Positions 28,014-35,911 of a stretch of 64,000 nt of DNA are shown here, in pieces (the first letter of the stretch is position 1; every line of letters begins with the position of its first letter). This DNA is from JBEEPE01 sp964489645. Lineage in GTDB: Bacteria; Verrucomicrobiota; Verrucomicrobiia; Chthoniobacterales; Chthoniobacteraceae. A program made the translations under genes and the position numbers. The stretch is taken from assembly GCA_964489645.1 (NCBI GenBank), contig CAZAZT010000005.1, positions 1 through 64,000 on the forward strand. Direction: 5' to 3'. A model generated the notes under the pieces. That model worked only from the letters and a program-made list of their open reading frames with translations. It searched no databases and was not told the origin of the DNA.

Positions 28014-28418
28014 TCACGCCGAGAAACTTTCCCCGCACGAGCAGTGGGCAACGGCATTGGGGTTCGTCACCTTGAACCCTCCCTTCTGCAGATCATCGGA
28101 GTAATCGAGAACCGATCCACTCACAAAAAGCGCGCTCTTCGGGTCCATCACAACGCGTACCCCCATCGATGGCACAAGGATATCGCGATTCACAGGGCCA
28201 TCCACCAAGTCCATCTTGTACTGCAGCCCTGAACATCCACCGCCAATCACCGCAACGCGAAGCGCACCCCCAGGCCGTCCTTGCTTGGATAACAACCCCG
28301 ACAACCGATTCGCAGCGGCCTCCGTCAATCGGACCAACTTCTCGTTGCCCACTTTGTAACTTACCCCCGGGTACACCACCGCCTCTTCCCCAGTCGTCGT
28401 CGTGTTTTCAGTCGGCAT
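28014..28418 (-). CDS. HesB/IscA-type iron-sulfur carrier protein
   Basis: The 134-residue protein has the A-type carrier pattern: LTEAAANRLSGLL, a first Cys at 62 in GGGCSGLQYK, and Cys126 and Cys128 in the C-terminal CSCGESF. The three Cys residues bind an iron-sulfur cluster that is handed to target proteins. The AYxM stretch common in ErpA is replaced by SGLQYKMDL. The start is ATG 28418 or the in-frame ATG two codons earlier at 28424; the frame runs on to 28568 but would cross a strong terminator. No isc or suf genes are adjacent. It converges with the response regulator gene, 26 bases between stops. Confidence 0.9.
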   Translation of the reverse strand: MPTENTTTTGEEAVVYPGVSYKVGNEKLVRLTEAAANRLSGLLSKQGRPGGALRVAVIGGGCSGLQYKMDLVDGPVNRDILVPSMGVRVVMDPKSALFVSGSVLDYSDDLQKGGFKVTNPNAVAHCSCGESFSA

Positions 28419-28474
28419 GACCATCACTTTACACCGACTTGCCAATCCGCAACTCCCAGCACCATCCAAAATGC

Positions 28475-28520
28475 CACAAAAGAAAAGGGCCGCCCCGAGC
28501 ATCCTCGGAACGGCCCCCCC
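28475..28520 (-). terminator. Intrinsic terminator after the redoxin gene region
   Basis: Read on the minus strand, GGGCCG/CGGCCC and CCGAG/CTCGG stems (28487-28516) with a small internal loop and a four-base loop are followed by TTTTCTTTT. This is the clearest rho-independent terminator in the window. It would stop transcripts coming from the redoxin gene at 28716-29306 before the IscA-like gene, which therefore needs its own promoter in the next 60 bases. Confidence 0.8.
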
Positions 28521-28643
28521 AACCAACGGACACACGCAATGGACAATCGCTGCGCCCTTCAAAACCATACTCTCGCACCCCTCAGAACGCCCTCCCTCGG
28601 AAAGGGGATATTGCGTGCAGCGTAAAGGCTACCCCGCCCAACA

Positions 28644-28687
28644 TTTGAGCACTCTTCTCGCTCAAACCATTATTCCCAAATGGTTTG
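28644..28687. repeat. Two overlapping, mutually exclusive hairpins in the redoxin 3' region
   Basis: TTTGAGC (28644-28650) pairs with GCTCAAA (28660-28666). CAAACCATT (28663-28671) pairs with AATGGTTTG (28679-28687). Bases 28663-28666 belong to both, so only one stem can form at a time. The pair lies between the redoxin stop at 28716 and the terminator at 28475-28520. It could be a 3' UTR structure or part of a small RNA; nothing else in the 297-base gap 28419-28715 was recognised. Confidence 0.4.
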
Positions 28688-28715
28688 GCGCCGACGAACG
28701 CCAGAAGCACTTCGT

Positions 28716-29306
28716 TCACGCAGGCTCATTGCCAGGCCGCCACTTGATCCCGCACCCAATGCTCGGACGCTGCTCCGCGCCGACTCGCTCGCCCGCCAAC
28801 AAAGCATCCAATGCCGCACGAACATCAGCCCCATTCAGCACTCCCCTGCCCGGCCGATCCACGGAACGCCTCGGCCTCGAATCGTCCAACTGCCCACGAT
28901 AAACCAACCTCGCATCCTGCCCGAACACAAAGAAATCCGGGGTGCACGCCGCGCTGAACGCTTTGGCCACCTCTTGAGTCCCATCAAAAAGGATCGGAAA
29001 TACCAACCCCTCCCTCGACGCAAACTCCGCCGTACCCTCGATGCTGTCCTCCGGGTATTGTTCGGGATCATTCGACGTGATCCCCACAAAACGCACGCCG
29101 CGCCCCGAATAATCCCCAACCAATCGGCGCAACTCAGGGACCACATGGATGACATACGGGCAATGCGCACACAAAAAGATCACCACCAATGCGGACACCC
29201 CCTCGAACGACGTTGAACTCACGGTCTGACCTGAAGCGCACTCCTCAAGAGAGAAGACAGGCAAGGACGTTCCAAGGGGTAACATTCGGGATTCTGTGGC
29301 AGCCAT
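28716..29306 (-). CDS. Thioredoxin-fold peroxiredoxin-like (redoxin/AhpC-TSA) protein
   Basis: Starting at ATG 29306 gives 196 residues that match the peroxiredoxin-like group with an HCPYV active site. FLCAHCPYV near residues 44-52 holds a CxxC-like pair, FVGITSND and YPEDS follow as in the family, and CTPDFFVF contains the cis-proline-type loop. Members of this group reduce thiols or peroxides, mostly in the cytoplasm, and many are uncharacterised. No signal peptide is visible. The frame continues upstream to 29591 but the added part is unlike the family. The gene is divergent from eboD, with 139 bases between the starts, and ends well before an intrinsic terminator. Confidence 0.85.
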   Translation of the reverse strand: MAATESRMLPLGTSLPVFSLEECASGQTVSSTSFEGVSALVVIFLCAHCPYVIHVVPELRRLVGDYSGRGVRFVGITSNDPEQYPEDSIEGTAEFASREGLVFPILFDGTQEVAKAFSAACTPDFFVFGQDARLVYRGQLDDSRPRRSVDRPGRGVLNGADVRAALDALLAGERVGAEQRPSIGCGIKWRPGNEPA

Positions 29307-29445
29307 CCCCTCATAAAACGCGTTCCACCATCGCAGCGCAAGGTGCCGAGAACGGCCCGCCCAAGCTGCGTGGCTAAAAACGAACCCGATTGCTGAGTTG
29401 TCTTCAGGCCGCTCCTGCGTTTGTTTCAAATATTGCCCGTTTTCC

Positions 29446-30627
29446 ATGAACACCCCCCGGACAATCCTCCAATCCATCGACGTGAACTGGGAGTTCCCCG
29501 TCGTTTTCACCCAGGACGTGTTCAACCCCGAAAACCCGGTCCTCCGTGACACCCTCAACCGGAAAGAGAACCATCGGAAGCACCGCGTCATCGCCTACAT
29601 CGACGGCCACGTTGCAAACGCCCTCCCAGACCTCTCATCCCGCATCACCCAGTTCTTCGCCGCCCATAGCCAGTTCGACCTAGCCTGCCCTCCAATCACG
29701 GTCTCAGGCGGCGAATCCTCAAAAAACGATTTCCGCTTCGTCGAACAGACCCTCACCCAGTTGCTCCAACTCCGGATGGATCGCCAGTCCTTCGTCCTCG
29801 CAATCGGAGGCGGAGCCGTTCTCGATGCCATCGGCTTCGCCGCTGCACTGGTCCACCGCGGTCTGCGTCTCATCCGGATTCCCACCACCGTCCTCGCCCA
29901 GAATGATGCAGGTGTCGGGGTCAAGAACGCCGTGAACTTCCTCGGCAAAAATGCCATCGGAACGTTCGCGCCCCCGTTCGCCGTCATCAACGACTTCAAT
30001 CTCCTCCTGCCACTCCCCGACCGAGATTGGCTGAGCGGCGTCGCCGAAGCATTCAAAGTCGCCATCATCCGCGACCACGCGTTCTTCGACGAACTCTGCG
30101 AAACCGCCCCAAGCTACCCAGCCCGCGACTTCGCCGCCATGCAGCGCCTCGTCACGCGATGCGCCGAACTCCATCTCGATCACATCCGCACCAACGGAGA
30201 CCCCTTCGAATACGGAACCGCTCGTCCCCTCGACTTCGGACACTGGTCCGCACACAAGATCGAGCTGCTGACAAACTTCGCTGTCTCCCACGGGGAAGCC
30301 GTCGCAGCCGGTGTGCTCCTCGACTCCATCTACGCCCATCAACACGGATGGCTCTCCTCCCAAGAACTTGAACGGATCGATCGAGGCCTCCGACAAAGCG
30401 GTTTCCCCCTCTGGTCCGATGCCTACGACTTGCGCAACCCCCAAGGCGAGCGCCGCGTTTTTGAAGGACTTCGCGAATTCCAAGAACACCTCGGCGGTGA
30501 ACTGTGCGTCACGTTCCCAAACCACATCGGCGCTCGATTCGAGGTCAACACGATCGATCTCCAACAAATGGACGCAGCCATCGAGGAACTCCGGCGACGT
30601 GCCAATCAACCCGGCGCCATCCGATGA
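29446..30627 (+). CDS. eboD: EboD-type 3-dehydroquinate synthase-like protein
   Basis: The 393-residue protein belongs to the sugar-phosphate cyclase fold: SGGESSKND, LAIGGGAVLDAIGFAAALVHRG for NAD binding, PTTVLAQNDAGVGVKNAVN around the active-site Lys and GEAVAAGVLLDS with metal-binding His nearby. The block GVGVKN, and GDPFEYGTARPLDFGHWSAHK, are features of the EboD group rather than of housekeeping AroB. Ebo proteins are linked to movement of a small metabolite precursor to the periplasm in cyanobacteria and occur scattered among bacteria and eustigmatophyte plastids; the chemistry is unknown. The stop overlaps the eboE start (ATGA). The start ATG 29446 has no clear ribosome binding site. 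Confidence 0.87.
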   Translation: MNTPRTILQSIDVNWEFPVVFTQDVFNPENPVLRDTLNRKENHRKHRVIAYIDGHVANALPDLSSRITQFFAAHSQFDLACPPITVSGGESSKNDFRFVEQTLTQLLQLRMDRQSFVLAIGGGAVLDAIGFAAALVHRGLRLIRIPTTVLAQNDAGVGVKNAVNFLGKNAIGTFAPPFAVINDFNLLLPLPDRDWLSGVAEAFKVAIIRDHAFFDELCETAPSYPARDFAAMQRLVTRCAELHLDHIRTNGDPFEYGTARPLDFGHWSAHKIELLTNFAVSHGEAVAAGVLLDSIYAHQHGWLSSQELERIDRGLRQSGFPLWSDAYDLRNPQGERRVFEGLREFQEHLGGELCVTFPNHIGARFEVNTIDLQQMDAAIEELRRRANQPGAIR

Positions 30628-31826
30628 TCGTCAGTCACCAACCCGCCGTACATCTCACGTACTGCCAAAACATTCACCCCGGAGAGACCTGGGACGAAAA
30701 CCATCGTAACCTCGCCGAAAAAGCCGCCGCCGTCAGGAATGCGGTCGCCAAACCCGACGACTGGTTCGGCCTCGGCCTGCGCCTCAGCTCAAACGCCGCC
30801 TCGCAACTCTCCGACGTCGACGAGATCTCCCGCGGACTCGACCTGTTCGCCGAACATCAGATGTATCCGTTCACCATCAACGGATTCCCCTTCGGCAAGT
30901 TCCACCAAACGAGGGTCAAAGAGAATGTGTATTCCCCCGATTGGCAAACCCGAGAACGCCTCGAATACACCAATCAGCTCGGCACAATCCTCTCCTACTG
31001 GCTCCCTGAAGGGATTGAGGGCAGCATCAGCACCGTGCCCGGCTCGTTCGGCCCGTGGATCAAATCCAACGAAGCGATCCAAGCCATGAGCGAACAGCTC
31101 GGACGCGCCGTCGTCCATCTGGCAAACATCCACCGCGAAACCGGCAAACTCATCCACCTCGGCCTCGAACCCGAACCCGACTGCTTTCTGGAAACAACAA
31201 GACAAACGCTCGATTTTTTTGAGAAAACCCTCCCTTCAAACGCTTTACCGCTGATCTCAAAGGCGCTCAGCGTCAGCGCGTCCGAAGCAGAGGCCCTGCT
31301 CAGAAAACACCTCGGCGTATGCTTCGACACCTGCCACATCGCCCTCCAGTACGAAGACCTCGCCGGAAGCCTCAAGGCGCTCCGTAACGCCAACATCCTC
31401 ATCTCCAAGATCCAGCTCAGCGCAGCGCTCCGCTGCGGCGCGGACGATCGCTCCCTTCTCGCCCTCTCCCGATTCGCTGAAGGGACCTACCTCCATCAAG
31501 TCAAAGGCAGAGGCCCAAACGGCATCAAGGTGTCCTGGTTCGACCTGCCAGAGGCCCTCGAAGAGGCACGTGAACCGGACTGCGACGAACTCGAAGAACT
31601 GCGCGTACATTTTCACGTGCCCCTGTTCCTCGCCCCAGAGTCGCCCCTTCAATCCACCGCTCCCACTCTCGATAAACCATTCTGGGACATGGTCCGCAGC
31701 GGCATCACCTCGCACCTCGAGATCGAGACCTACACGTTCGACGTGCTACCCCAAGGCCTCCAACCCAAAAGTGTCGAGGAGAGCGTCGCCGCAGAATATC
31801 GCTGGACGCTCGGGAACCTCGCCTGA
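30624..31826 (+). CDS. eboE: Metabolite traffic protein EboE
   Basis: The 400-residue protein opens with HLTYCQNIHPGETWDE, the hallmark of EboE, and has a TIM-barrel-like order of segments: INGFPFGKFHQ, VKENVYSPDW, GLEPEPDCFLE and GVCFDTCHIALQYE. These resemble sugar-phosphate isomerase or xylose-isomerase-like metal sites. EboE is part of the six-gene ebo set (EboA-F), of which only D and E are here. The ATG sits inside the eboD stop (ATGA), so the pair is translationally coupled. No EboA, B, C or F homologue is recognisable in the window. The product's reaction is unknown. It converges with the Gly/Ser-rich membrane protein gene, 57 bases away. Confidence 0.9.
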   Translation: MIVSHQPAVHLTYCQNIHPGETWDENHRNLAEKAAAVRNAVAKPDDWFGLGLRLSSNAASQLSDVDEISRGLDLFAEHQMYPFTINGFPFGKFHQTRVKENVYSPDWQTRERLEYTNQLGTILSYWLPEGIEGSISTVPGSFGPWIKSNEAIQAMSEQLGRAVVHLANIHRETGKLIHLGLEPEPDCFLETTRQTLDFFEKTLPSNALPLISKALSVSASEAEALLRKHLGVCFDTCHIALQYEDLAGSLKALRNANILISKIQLSAALRCGADDRSLLALSRFAEGTYLHQVKGRGPNGIKVSWFDLPEALEEAREPDCDELEELRVHFHVPLFLAPESPLQSTAPTLDKPFWDMVRSGITSHLEIETYTFDVLPQGLQPKSVEESVAAEYRWTLGNLA

Positions 31827-31883
31827 CCATCGCCAGACCCACGCCGCGTCAGTTCTCGCCTCAGGTAAGTCCGAGGCAACAGG

Positions 31884-33869
31884 TCACTTCTTCGGAGCCA
31901 CCATCGGCAGAGCGAGAAGTGAAGCCGGCAACGCAGGCCCGTAACCCTCGCCATCCAATACAGGTAGGTAGTTGAGAACCCTCCGAGCACGCCCCGCTAG
32001 AACCTCCAGATCCACCGCACTACGCACCTCGTCCGCCGCCAGAAAATGGCCGTCCAATCGCTCGAACCGTGCAACCAGTCCTCCAGACGGCCCTTTGCCA
32101 ATCTCGAGCTTCAAGGCGTCGTCATCCGCCACGTAGACCAACTGCCCCTCACGACGCTCCCCTTCCCGCTCCCCAATCGCATCCCTAGTCCGCAATCTCG
32201 CCCCATCGTCATCCCCGTCCACCCGCCCCACACCCTCCTTCTCTCCAACCAGATCTCGAACCGAAATCGAACTCGCACCCACAGCGCTCCGGTCAAGGTC
32301 CGCATCCGAAAAGCTCGCCTTCACCGGCAAATCCACATCCACCATCCGCCGCATCTCCCGAGCGCCGACCCCACTCTCCACTGCATGCAAGATCTCAACC
32401 GGGATCACGCTCGCCATCTCACCGCCACTCACCGCATCGAGGATCCGTGAGCCTCCCCTCTCCGCACCCATCGTGCGCGCCCCCGCTGCCTCGCCGACAC
32501 CCCCGCCAGAAACCGCCGCGGAACTGACAACTACCGCGCCTCCCGCGACAGATGTCCCTCCACCAAAAGAACTCGTCCCGTTCAACGCCAAAGCGCCACT
32601 CCCAACCGTCAACGCCCCGCTCCCCACGCTAGGAACAGCCGCCACCCTCGAACTCAAAAGTGCCGGCCCCACGCGGTCACCACCCCCCGCATCCATCACC
32701 GCACCCACCGGTGCCGCAGTCGTCATCACCGGAGCAGCTCCTCGCAAACTCGAACTCGCCAATCGCCCCGTCGATGCAGATGACCCAGCCCCAACAGCCC
32801 CAACAACCCCTCGCGGAACCGCCGCCAAAGAGCTCGCCGTGCGTCCGCTTTCCCCCCCACTCACGCTCGCACTGGCACCTGCAACCACTGCTCCCGCTCC
32901 CGCAGCGGGTGCAGCGACAGGCCCCCCCGCCGCTCCCGTTCCTGACTGCGCCAACTTCCCGACTAAACGTCCGTTCAACACCATTCCCGTCACCGGATCC
33001 CTCGCCTCCATATCCGCCACAGCCGCCCCACTTGCGCCAACGCCCCCACCCACTCCAACGCCCCCTGCAACCTCATCCCGCCCCACCACTGCGCCGCGCG
33101 GCTCTCCTCTCCCTGTTCCCGACCCATCCACACCGCTCTCGCCACGTTCGCCTCCACCCGCCCCCCCAGCGCGCCCCAGCGACGATCCTCGAGAAACGGC
33201 CGTCGGACCTCCCCCCACAGCGCCAACGCTCCGCGATGAAACACCCTCTCGTTCAATGCCATGTCCATACCCCACGTCCGCTACCCCCATCGGCAACGGA
33301 ACACCCACCGGCTCCCATGCACCGCTCACCGCCAACTGCGCCGTCGCACGCGCTGCCTCCGACTCAAATCGCCCAGCAATCACGCCACCTCTCAACTCCT
33401 GAGCAGCGTCCCTCGCCATCTTCCACCCCATACCAAACCCTCCCAACACCAACGCTGCCGCAACGCCCCACCGCAACATCCAACCGCCGTTCACCCGCCG
33501 CGCCCCCTGGACAAACGGATCCGCAGGCGCGGTCGGGAATGGGACCACCACCTCATCCCTGCGCAACGCACGAAGATTCACTTGCACCTCCACCGCACGC
33601 CCCAAGGCCACCGTCGGCCGCCTCAACGGAAGACCGCGCAAACGATCCTCCAACCGGAACTCCCACGCCAAATCACGTTCCAATGCCGCCTCCAAACTAG
33701 CCGATGGCGACTTCAACCCGATCCCTTTCAACGCCTCCAAGAACGCGAGCTCCAACTCCTCATTCAATCGCAATCCAATCACCTCCTCCATGTCCGCCGA
33801 CGGCCGTGCCGGTCGGAACCCACCCAACATCCCCTCCAAATCCGCAAACTCGTTCTCCTCCGTGCTCAT
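31884..33869 (-). CDS. Single-pass membrane protein with long Gly/Ala/Ser/Val-rich region, candidate anti-sigma factor
   Basis: The 661-residue protein has an acidic-to-basic N-terminal region of 130 residues that should be cytoplasmic, a membrane helix at about 131-150 (WMLRWGVAAALVLGGFGMGW), and then a low-complexity stretch of several hundred residues dominated by Gly, Ala, Ser and Val, ending in a more ordered C-terminal 100 residues. It was not recognised as a known family. Its ATG 33869 overlaps the sigma-factor stop as TGATG, so both are made together; the position and topology suggest a membrane-bound regulator of that sigma factor. The N-terminal region lacks an evident zinc anti-sigma HxxxCxxC motif, so this is only inference. 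A GTG at 33872 is the alternative start. Confidence 0.6.
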   Translation of the reverse strand: MSTEENEFADLEGMLGGFRPARPSADMEEVIGLRLNEELELAFLEALKGIGLKSPSASLEAALERDLAWEFRLEDRLRGLPLRRPTVALGRAVEVQVNLRALRRDEVVVPFPTAPADPFVQGARRVNGGWMLRWGVAAALVLGGFGMGWKMARDAAQELRGGVIAGRFESEAARATAQLAVSGAWEPVGVPLPMGVADVGYGHGIEREGVSSRSVGAVGGGPTAVSRGSSLGRAGGAGGGERGESGVDGSGTGRGEPRGAVVGRDEVAGGVGVGGGVGASGAAVADMEARDPVTGMVLNGRLVGKLAQSGTGAAGGPVAAPAAGAGAVVAGASASVSGGESGRTASSLAAVPRGVVGAVGAGSSASTGRLASSSLRGAAPVMTTAAPVGAVMDAGGGDRVGPALLSSRVAAVPSVGSGALTVGSGALALNGTSSFGGGTSVAGGAVVVSSAAVSGGGVGEAAGARTMGAERGGSRILDAVSGGEMASVIPVEILHAVESGVGAREMRRMVDVDLPVKASFSDADLDRSAVGASSISVRDLVGEKEGVGRVDGDDDGARLRTRDAIGEREGERREGQLVYVADDDALKLEIGKGPSGGLVARFERLDGHFLAADEVRSAVDLEVLAGRARRVLNYLPVLDGEGYGPALPASLLALPMVAPKK

Positions 33870-34498
33870 CACATCGCGCTCGCTGAACCCAAGTGCCGTT
33901 TGAGTGAACCAATTCCCAACCGATAACGCGAAGCCACCGTGTTCGGTGACTCATTCAATGAATGCGCAATCTCCGCAAACGTGAACTCCCCCCAAATCTT
34001 CAAAACAATCACTTCCCTCTGCTCCGGAGGCAACTTCTGGAGCGCCGCCTGAACGCGATCCGCCTCCGCCCGCCGATCCGATGGCACCTCAAACCACGAA
34101 TCCCGACCCGCAGAAACCGCCGCCGCGTCCCGCACATCCCGCACCTCCGTCGAATACGCGTCCTCTCTCCGCGACCGCCGCGCACTGCTCCGCAACACGT
34201 CCAACGCCGCCGTCCGTACCGCAGCGAACAGTAACCCATAATGCTCCGGCTGGGCCTCAGGATGCGCCTTCCAGAACCGGACAAATGCCGTCTGCACAAC
34301 ATCCTCTGCATCCTCCGCCGCGCCGTGACTGTCCGACTGCAAGATCTGGCGCGCAAAAAACACCAGCTTCGCCCCAACCTCACGATAACAACGCCGCCAC
34401 GGCTCCAATCCTCCCTCCGCACTTCCCCCGATAGAGGCAGTCAATGGTTCTCGCTCCGGGGGCTCTGGGGCAGGTTGGAAAAGGCTGACGGTCGCCAT
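33869..34498 (-). CDS. RNA polymerase sigma factor, ECF subfamily
   Basis: The 209-residue protein has sigma region 2 (AEDVVQTAFVRFWKAHPEA, with the DxVQxxF core) and region 4 (LPPEQREVIVLKIWGEFTFAEIAHSLNESPNTVASRYRLGI), joined by a linker rich in charged residues, and no regions 1 or 3. This is the ECF layout. Such factors switch on regulons in response to envelope or extracellular signals and are usually controlled by a co-encoded anti-sigma factor, here probably the membrane protein that follows with a TGATG overlap. The start ATG at 34498 is 42 bases after the quinoprotein-like gene on the same strand. Confidence 0.92.
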   Translation of the reverse strand: MATVSLFQPAPEPPEREPLTASIGGSAEGGLEPWRRCYREVGAKLVFFARQILQSDSHGAAEDAEDVVQTAFVRFWKAHPEAQPEHYGLLFAAVRTAALDVLRSSARRSRREDAYSTEVRDVRDAAAVSAGRDSWFEVPSDRRAEADRVQAALQKLPPEQREVIVLKIWGEFTFAEIAHSLNESPNTVASRYRLGIGSLKRHLGSASAM

Positions 34499-34540
34499 AT
34501 AAGATGAACGTATCCGACTCGAACGATTGTCACTGAAACA

Positions 34541-35863
34541 TCACCGAGCGCGGTAGCAAAGGATCCGAGGCGACACACCTCCCGATCCCACATTCCGCGC
34601 AATCAACAGATGCCCCTCAGCAACCACCGGAGCCGTCCACGTCTCCGGCGCCGAAAACAACCGCACACGCTTCTGCACATCCAACCCCTTTCTCGAAACT
34701 AACCCTCCGAACAGATCACCGGTCTCACTCAATCCCACCACCTTCCACTCCCCACGCGAACCCTCCCGAACAGCATCCTCACCCACGTCAACCGCCACCC
34801 ACGAACCACGCCCAAAGTTCCCGCCCAACTCGTTCCGCCAAAACTCCTCGCCACTCAAAGGATCCACCCCGACCACCTCCGCCAATCGCTCGCTCTGTCC
34901 ACTCACCCCAACCACCAAGCCCCCCAGCCAAAGCGGTGTCCCAAACTGAGAACCCCACCGCGACGAACGCCAAACCTCACGCAATCCGCCCCCCTCCCAC
35001 TCCGACATCACGCTCCCCGAGCCATACCCTTCCGTCGTCAAAACTCGGTTCCCCCGAACAACCGGAGTCGATGCGTTCACCGATTCCGCAATCCGCGCAC
35101 GATGTGAAACCTCGCCCAACACCTTCCCGTCCCGAGCATCCATCGCGATCAATCCCCCCGTTGGTGGCCGACTCTCCCCACCCACAAACGCCAAAATCAC
35201 CCGCTTCCCGCCCAACTCACCCGCCACAGGCGAGCTATAACTCGCACCCCAACGATGCCGAGCAACCCAACGCTCCTTCCCGTCCGCCACATCAAACGCC
35301 ACCACACACGCTCGATCCGCCCCTCCCACCTCCACCACCACCATCCCACCCGTCACCAAAGGGGTCGACCCCGGCCCAAAAAAGTTCCGCTCAATCGCAT
35401 AATCAGCCTGTAAATCCCTCCGCCAAAGGACCCGCCCACTCTTCAGCTCAACACAATGCAAAAGCCCGGTGATCCCATAGACATAGATCCGGCCTTCGTG
35501 GACGGTCGGATTCGTTCTCGGCGCATCACCGGCACCATAACGATCACGATACGGCGCAGCGTAAGCATACCGCCAAAGCCCCTTGCCCGTCGCCAACTCC
35601 ACCCCCTCCAACACCTCTTCCCCATCCTTCCGATAGAACAACACCACAACCCCTCCGGATACCACAGGAGCCGCCCACCCAGTGCCCTTCTCCCGCTCCC
35701 ACACCAAAGCCGGCCCAGCATCGCCCCACTTGCTCCAGTCCACATCCTCCGAAGTCGTCCCATCGTTCCGTGGTCCTAAAAAATGGGGCCACTCCGCCCC
35801 CTCCATCGGAAGCCACGAGAATAGCCCGACCCATACCATCCCAAAAAATGCCGAACGCCCCAT
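34541..35863 (-). CDS. Secreted PQQ-binding-like beta-propeller protein
   Basis: The 440-residue protein has a signal peptide (MGRSAFFGMVWVGLFSWLPMEGAEW) followed by WPHFLGPRNDG, the usual opening of PQQ-like propeller proteins in PVC bacteria. Repeated blade motifs occur, for example GLWRYAYAAPYRD, VHEGRIYVYGITGLLHCVELKSGRVLWRRDL and AFDVADGKERWVAR. These proteins bind polymers, substrates or a quinone; whether this one is an enzyme is unclear because the key catalytic and metal residues of true PQQ dehydrogenases are not evident. ATG 35863 is preferred over the in-frame ATG at 35875 because it gives a shorter n-region. It lies 48 bases after recG and before the sigma factor. Confidence 0.82.
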   Translation of the reverse strand: MGRSAFFGMVWVGLFSWLPMEGAEWPHFLGPRNDGTTSEDVDWSKWGDAGPALVWEREKGTGWAAPVVSGGVVVLFYRKDGEEVLEGVELATGKGLWRYAYAAPYRDRYGAGDAPRTNPTVHEGRIYVYGITGLLHCVELKSGRVLWRRDLQADYAIERNFFGPGSTPLVTGGMVVVEVGGADRACVVAFDVADGKERWVARHRWGASYSSPVAGELGGKRVILAFVGGESRPPTGGLIAMDARDGKVLGEVSHRARIAESVNASTPVVRGNRVLTTEGYGSGSVMSEWEGGGLREVWRSSRWGSQFGTPLWLGGLVVGVSGQSERLAEVVGVDPLSGEEFWRNELGGNFGRGSWVAVDVGEDAVREGSRGEWKVVGLSETGDLFGGLVSRKGLDVQKRVRLFSAPETWTAPVVAEGHLLIARNVGSGGVSPRILCYRAR

Positions 35864-35911
35864 CAAATGTGTCATGCCACACTCCCCAGCAACCCCCGCA
35901 CCGCCTCCAGT

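Noticed and set aside
28425..28568. N-terminal extension of the IscA-like protein
   Set aside because: The extra codons would read through an intrinsic terminator and do not resemble the family.
29446..30627. Annotation as housekeeping 3-dehydroquinate synthase AroB
   Set aside because: The GVGVKN and DFGHWSAHK segments and the ATGA overlap with an EboE gene point to EboD.
32473..33700. Two long plus-strand open frames, Pro/Thr/Ala-rich, opposite the Gly/Ser-rich membrane protein
   Set aside because: They mirror low-complexity sequence on the minus strand. The minus-strand frame has a membrane helix and TGATG coupling to a sigma factor, which favours it.
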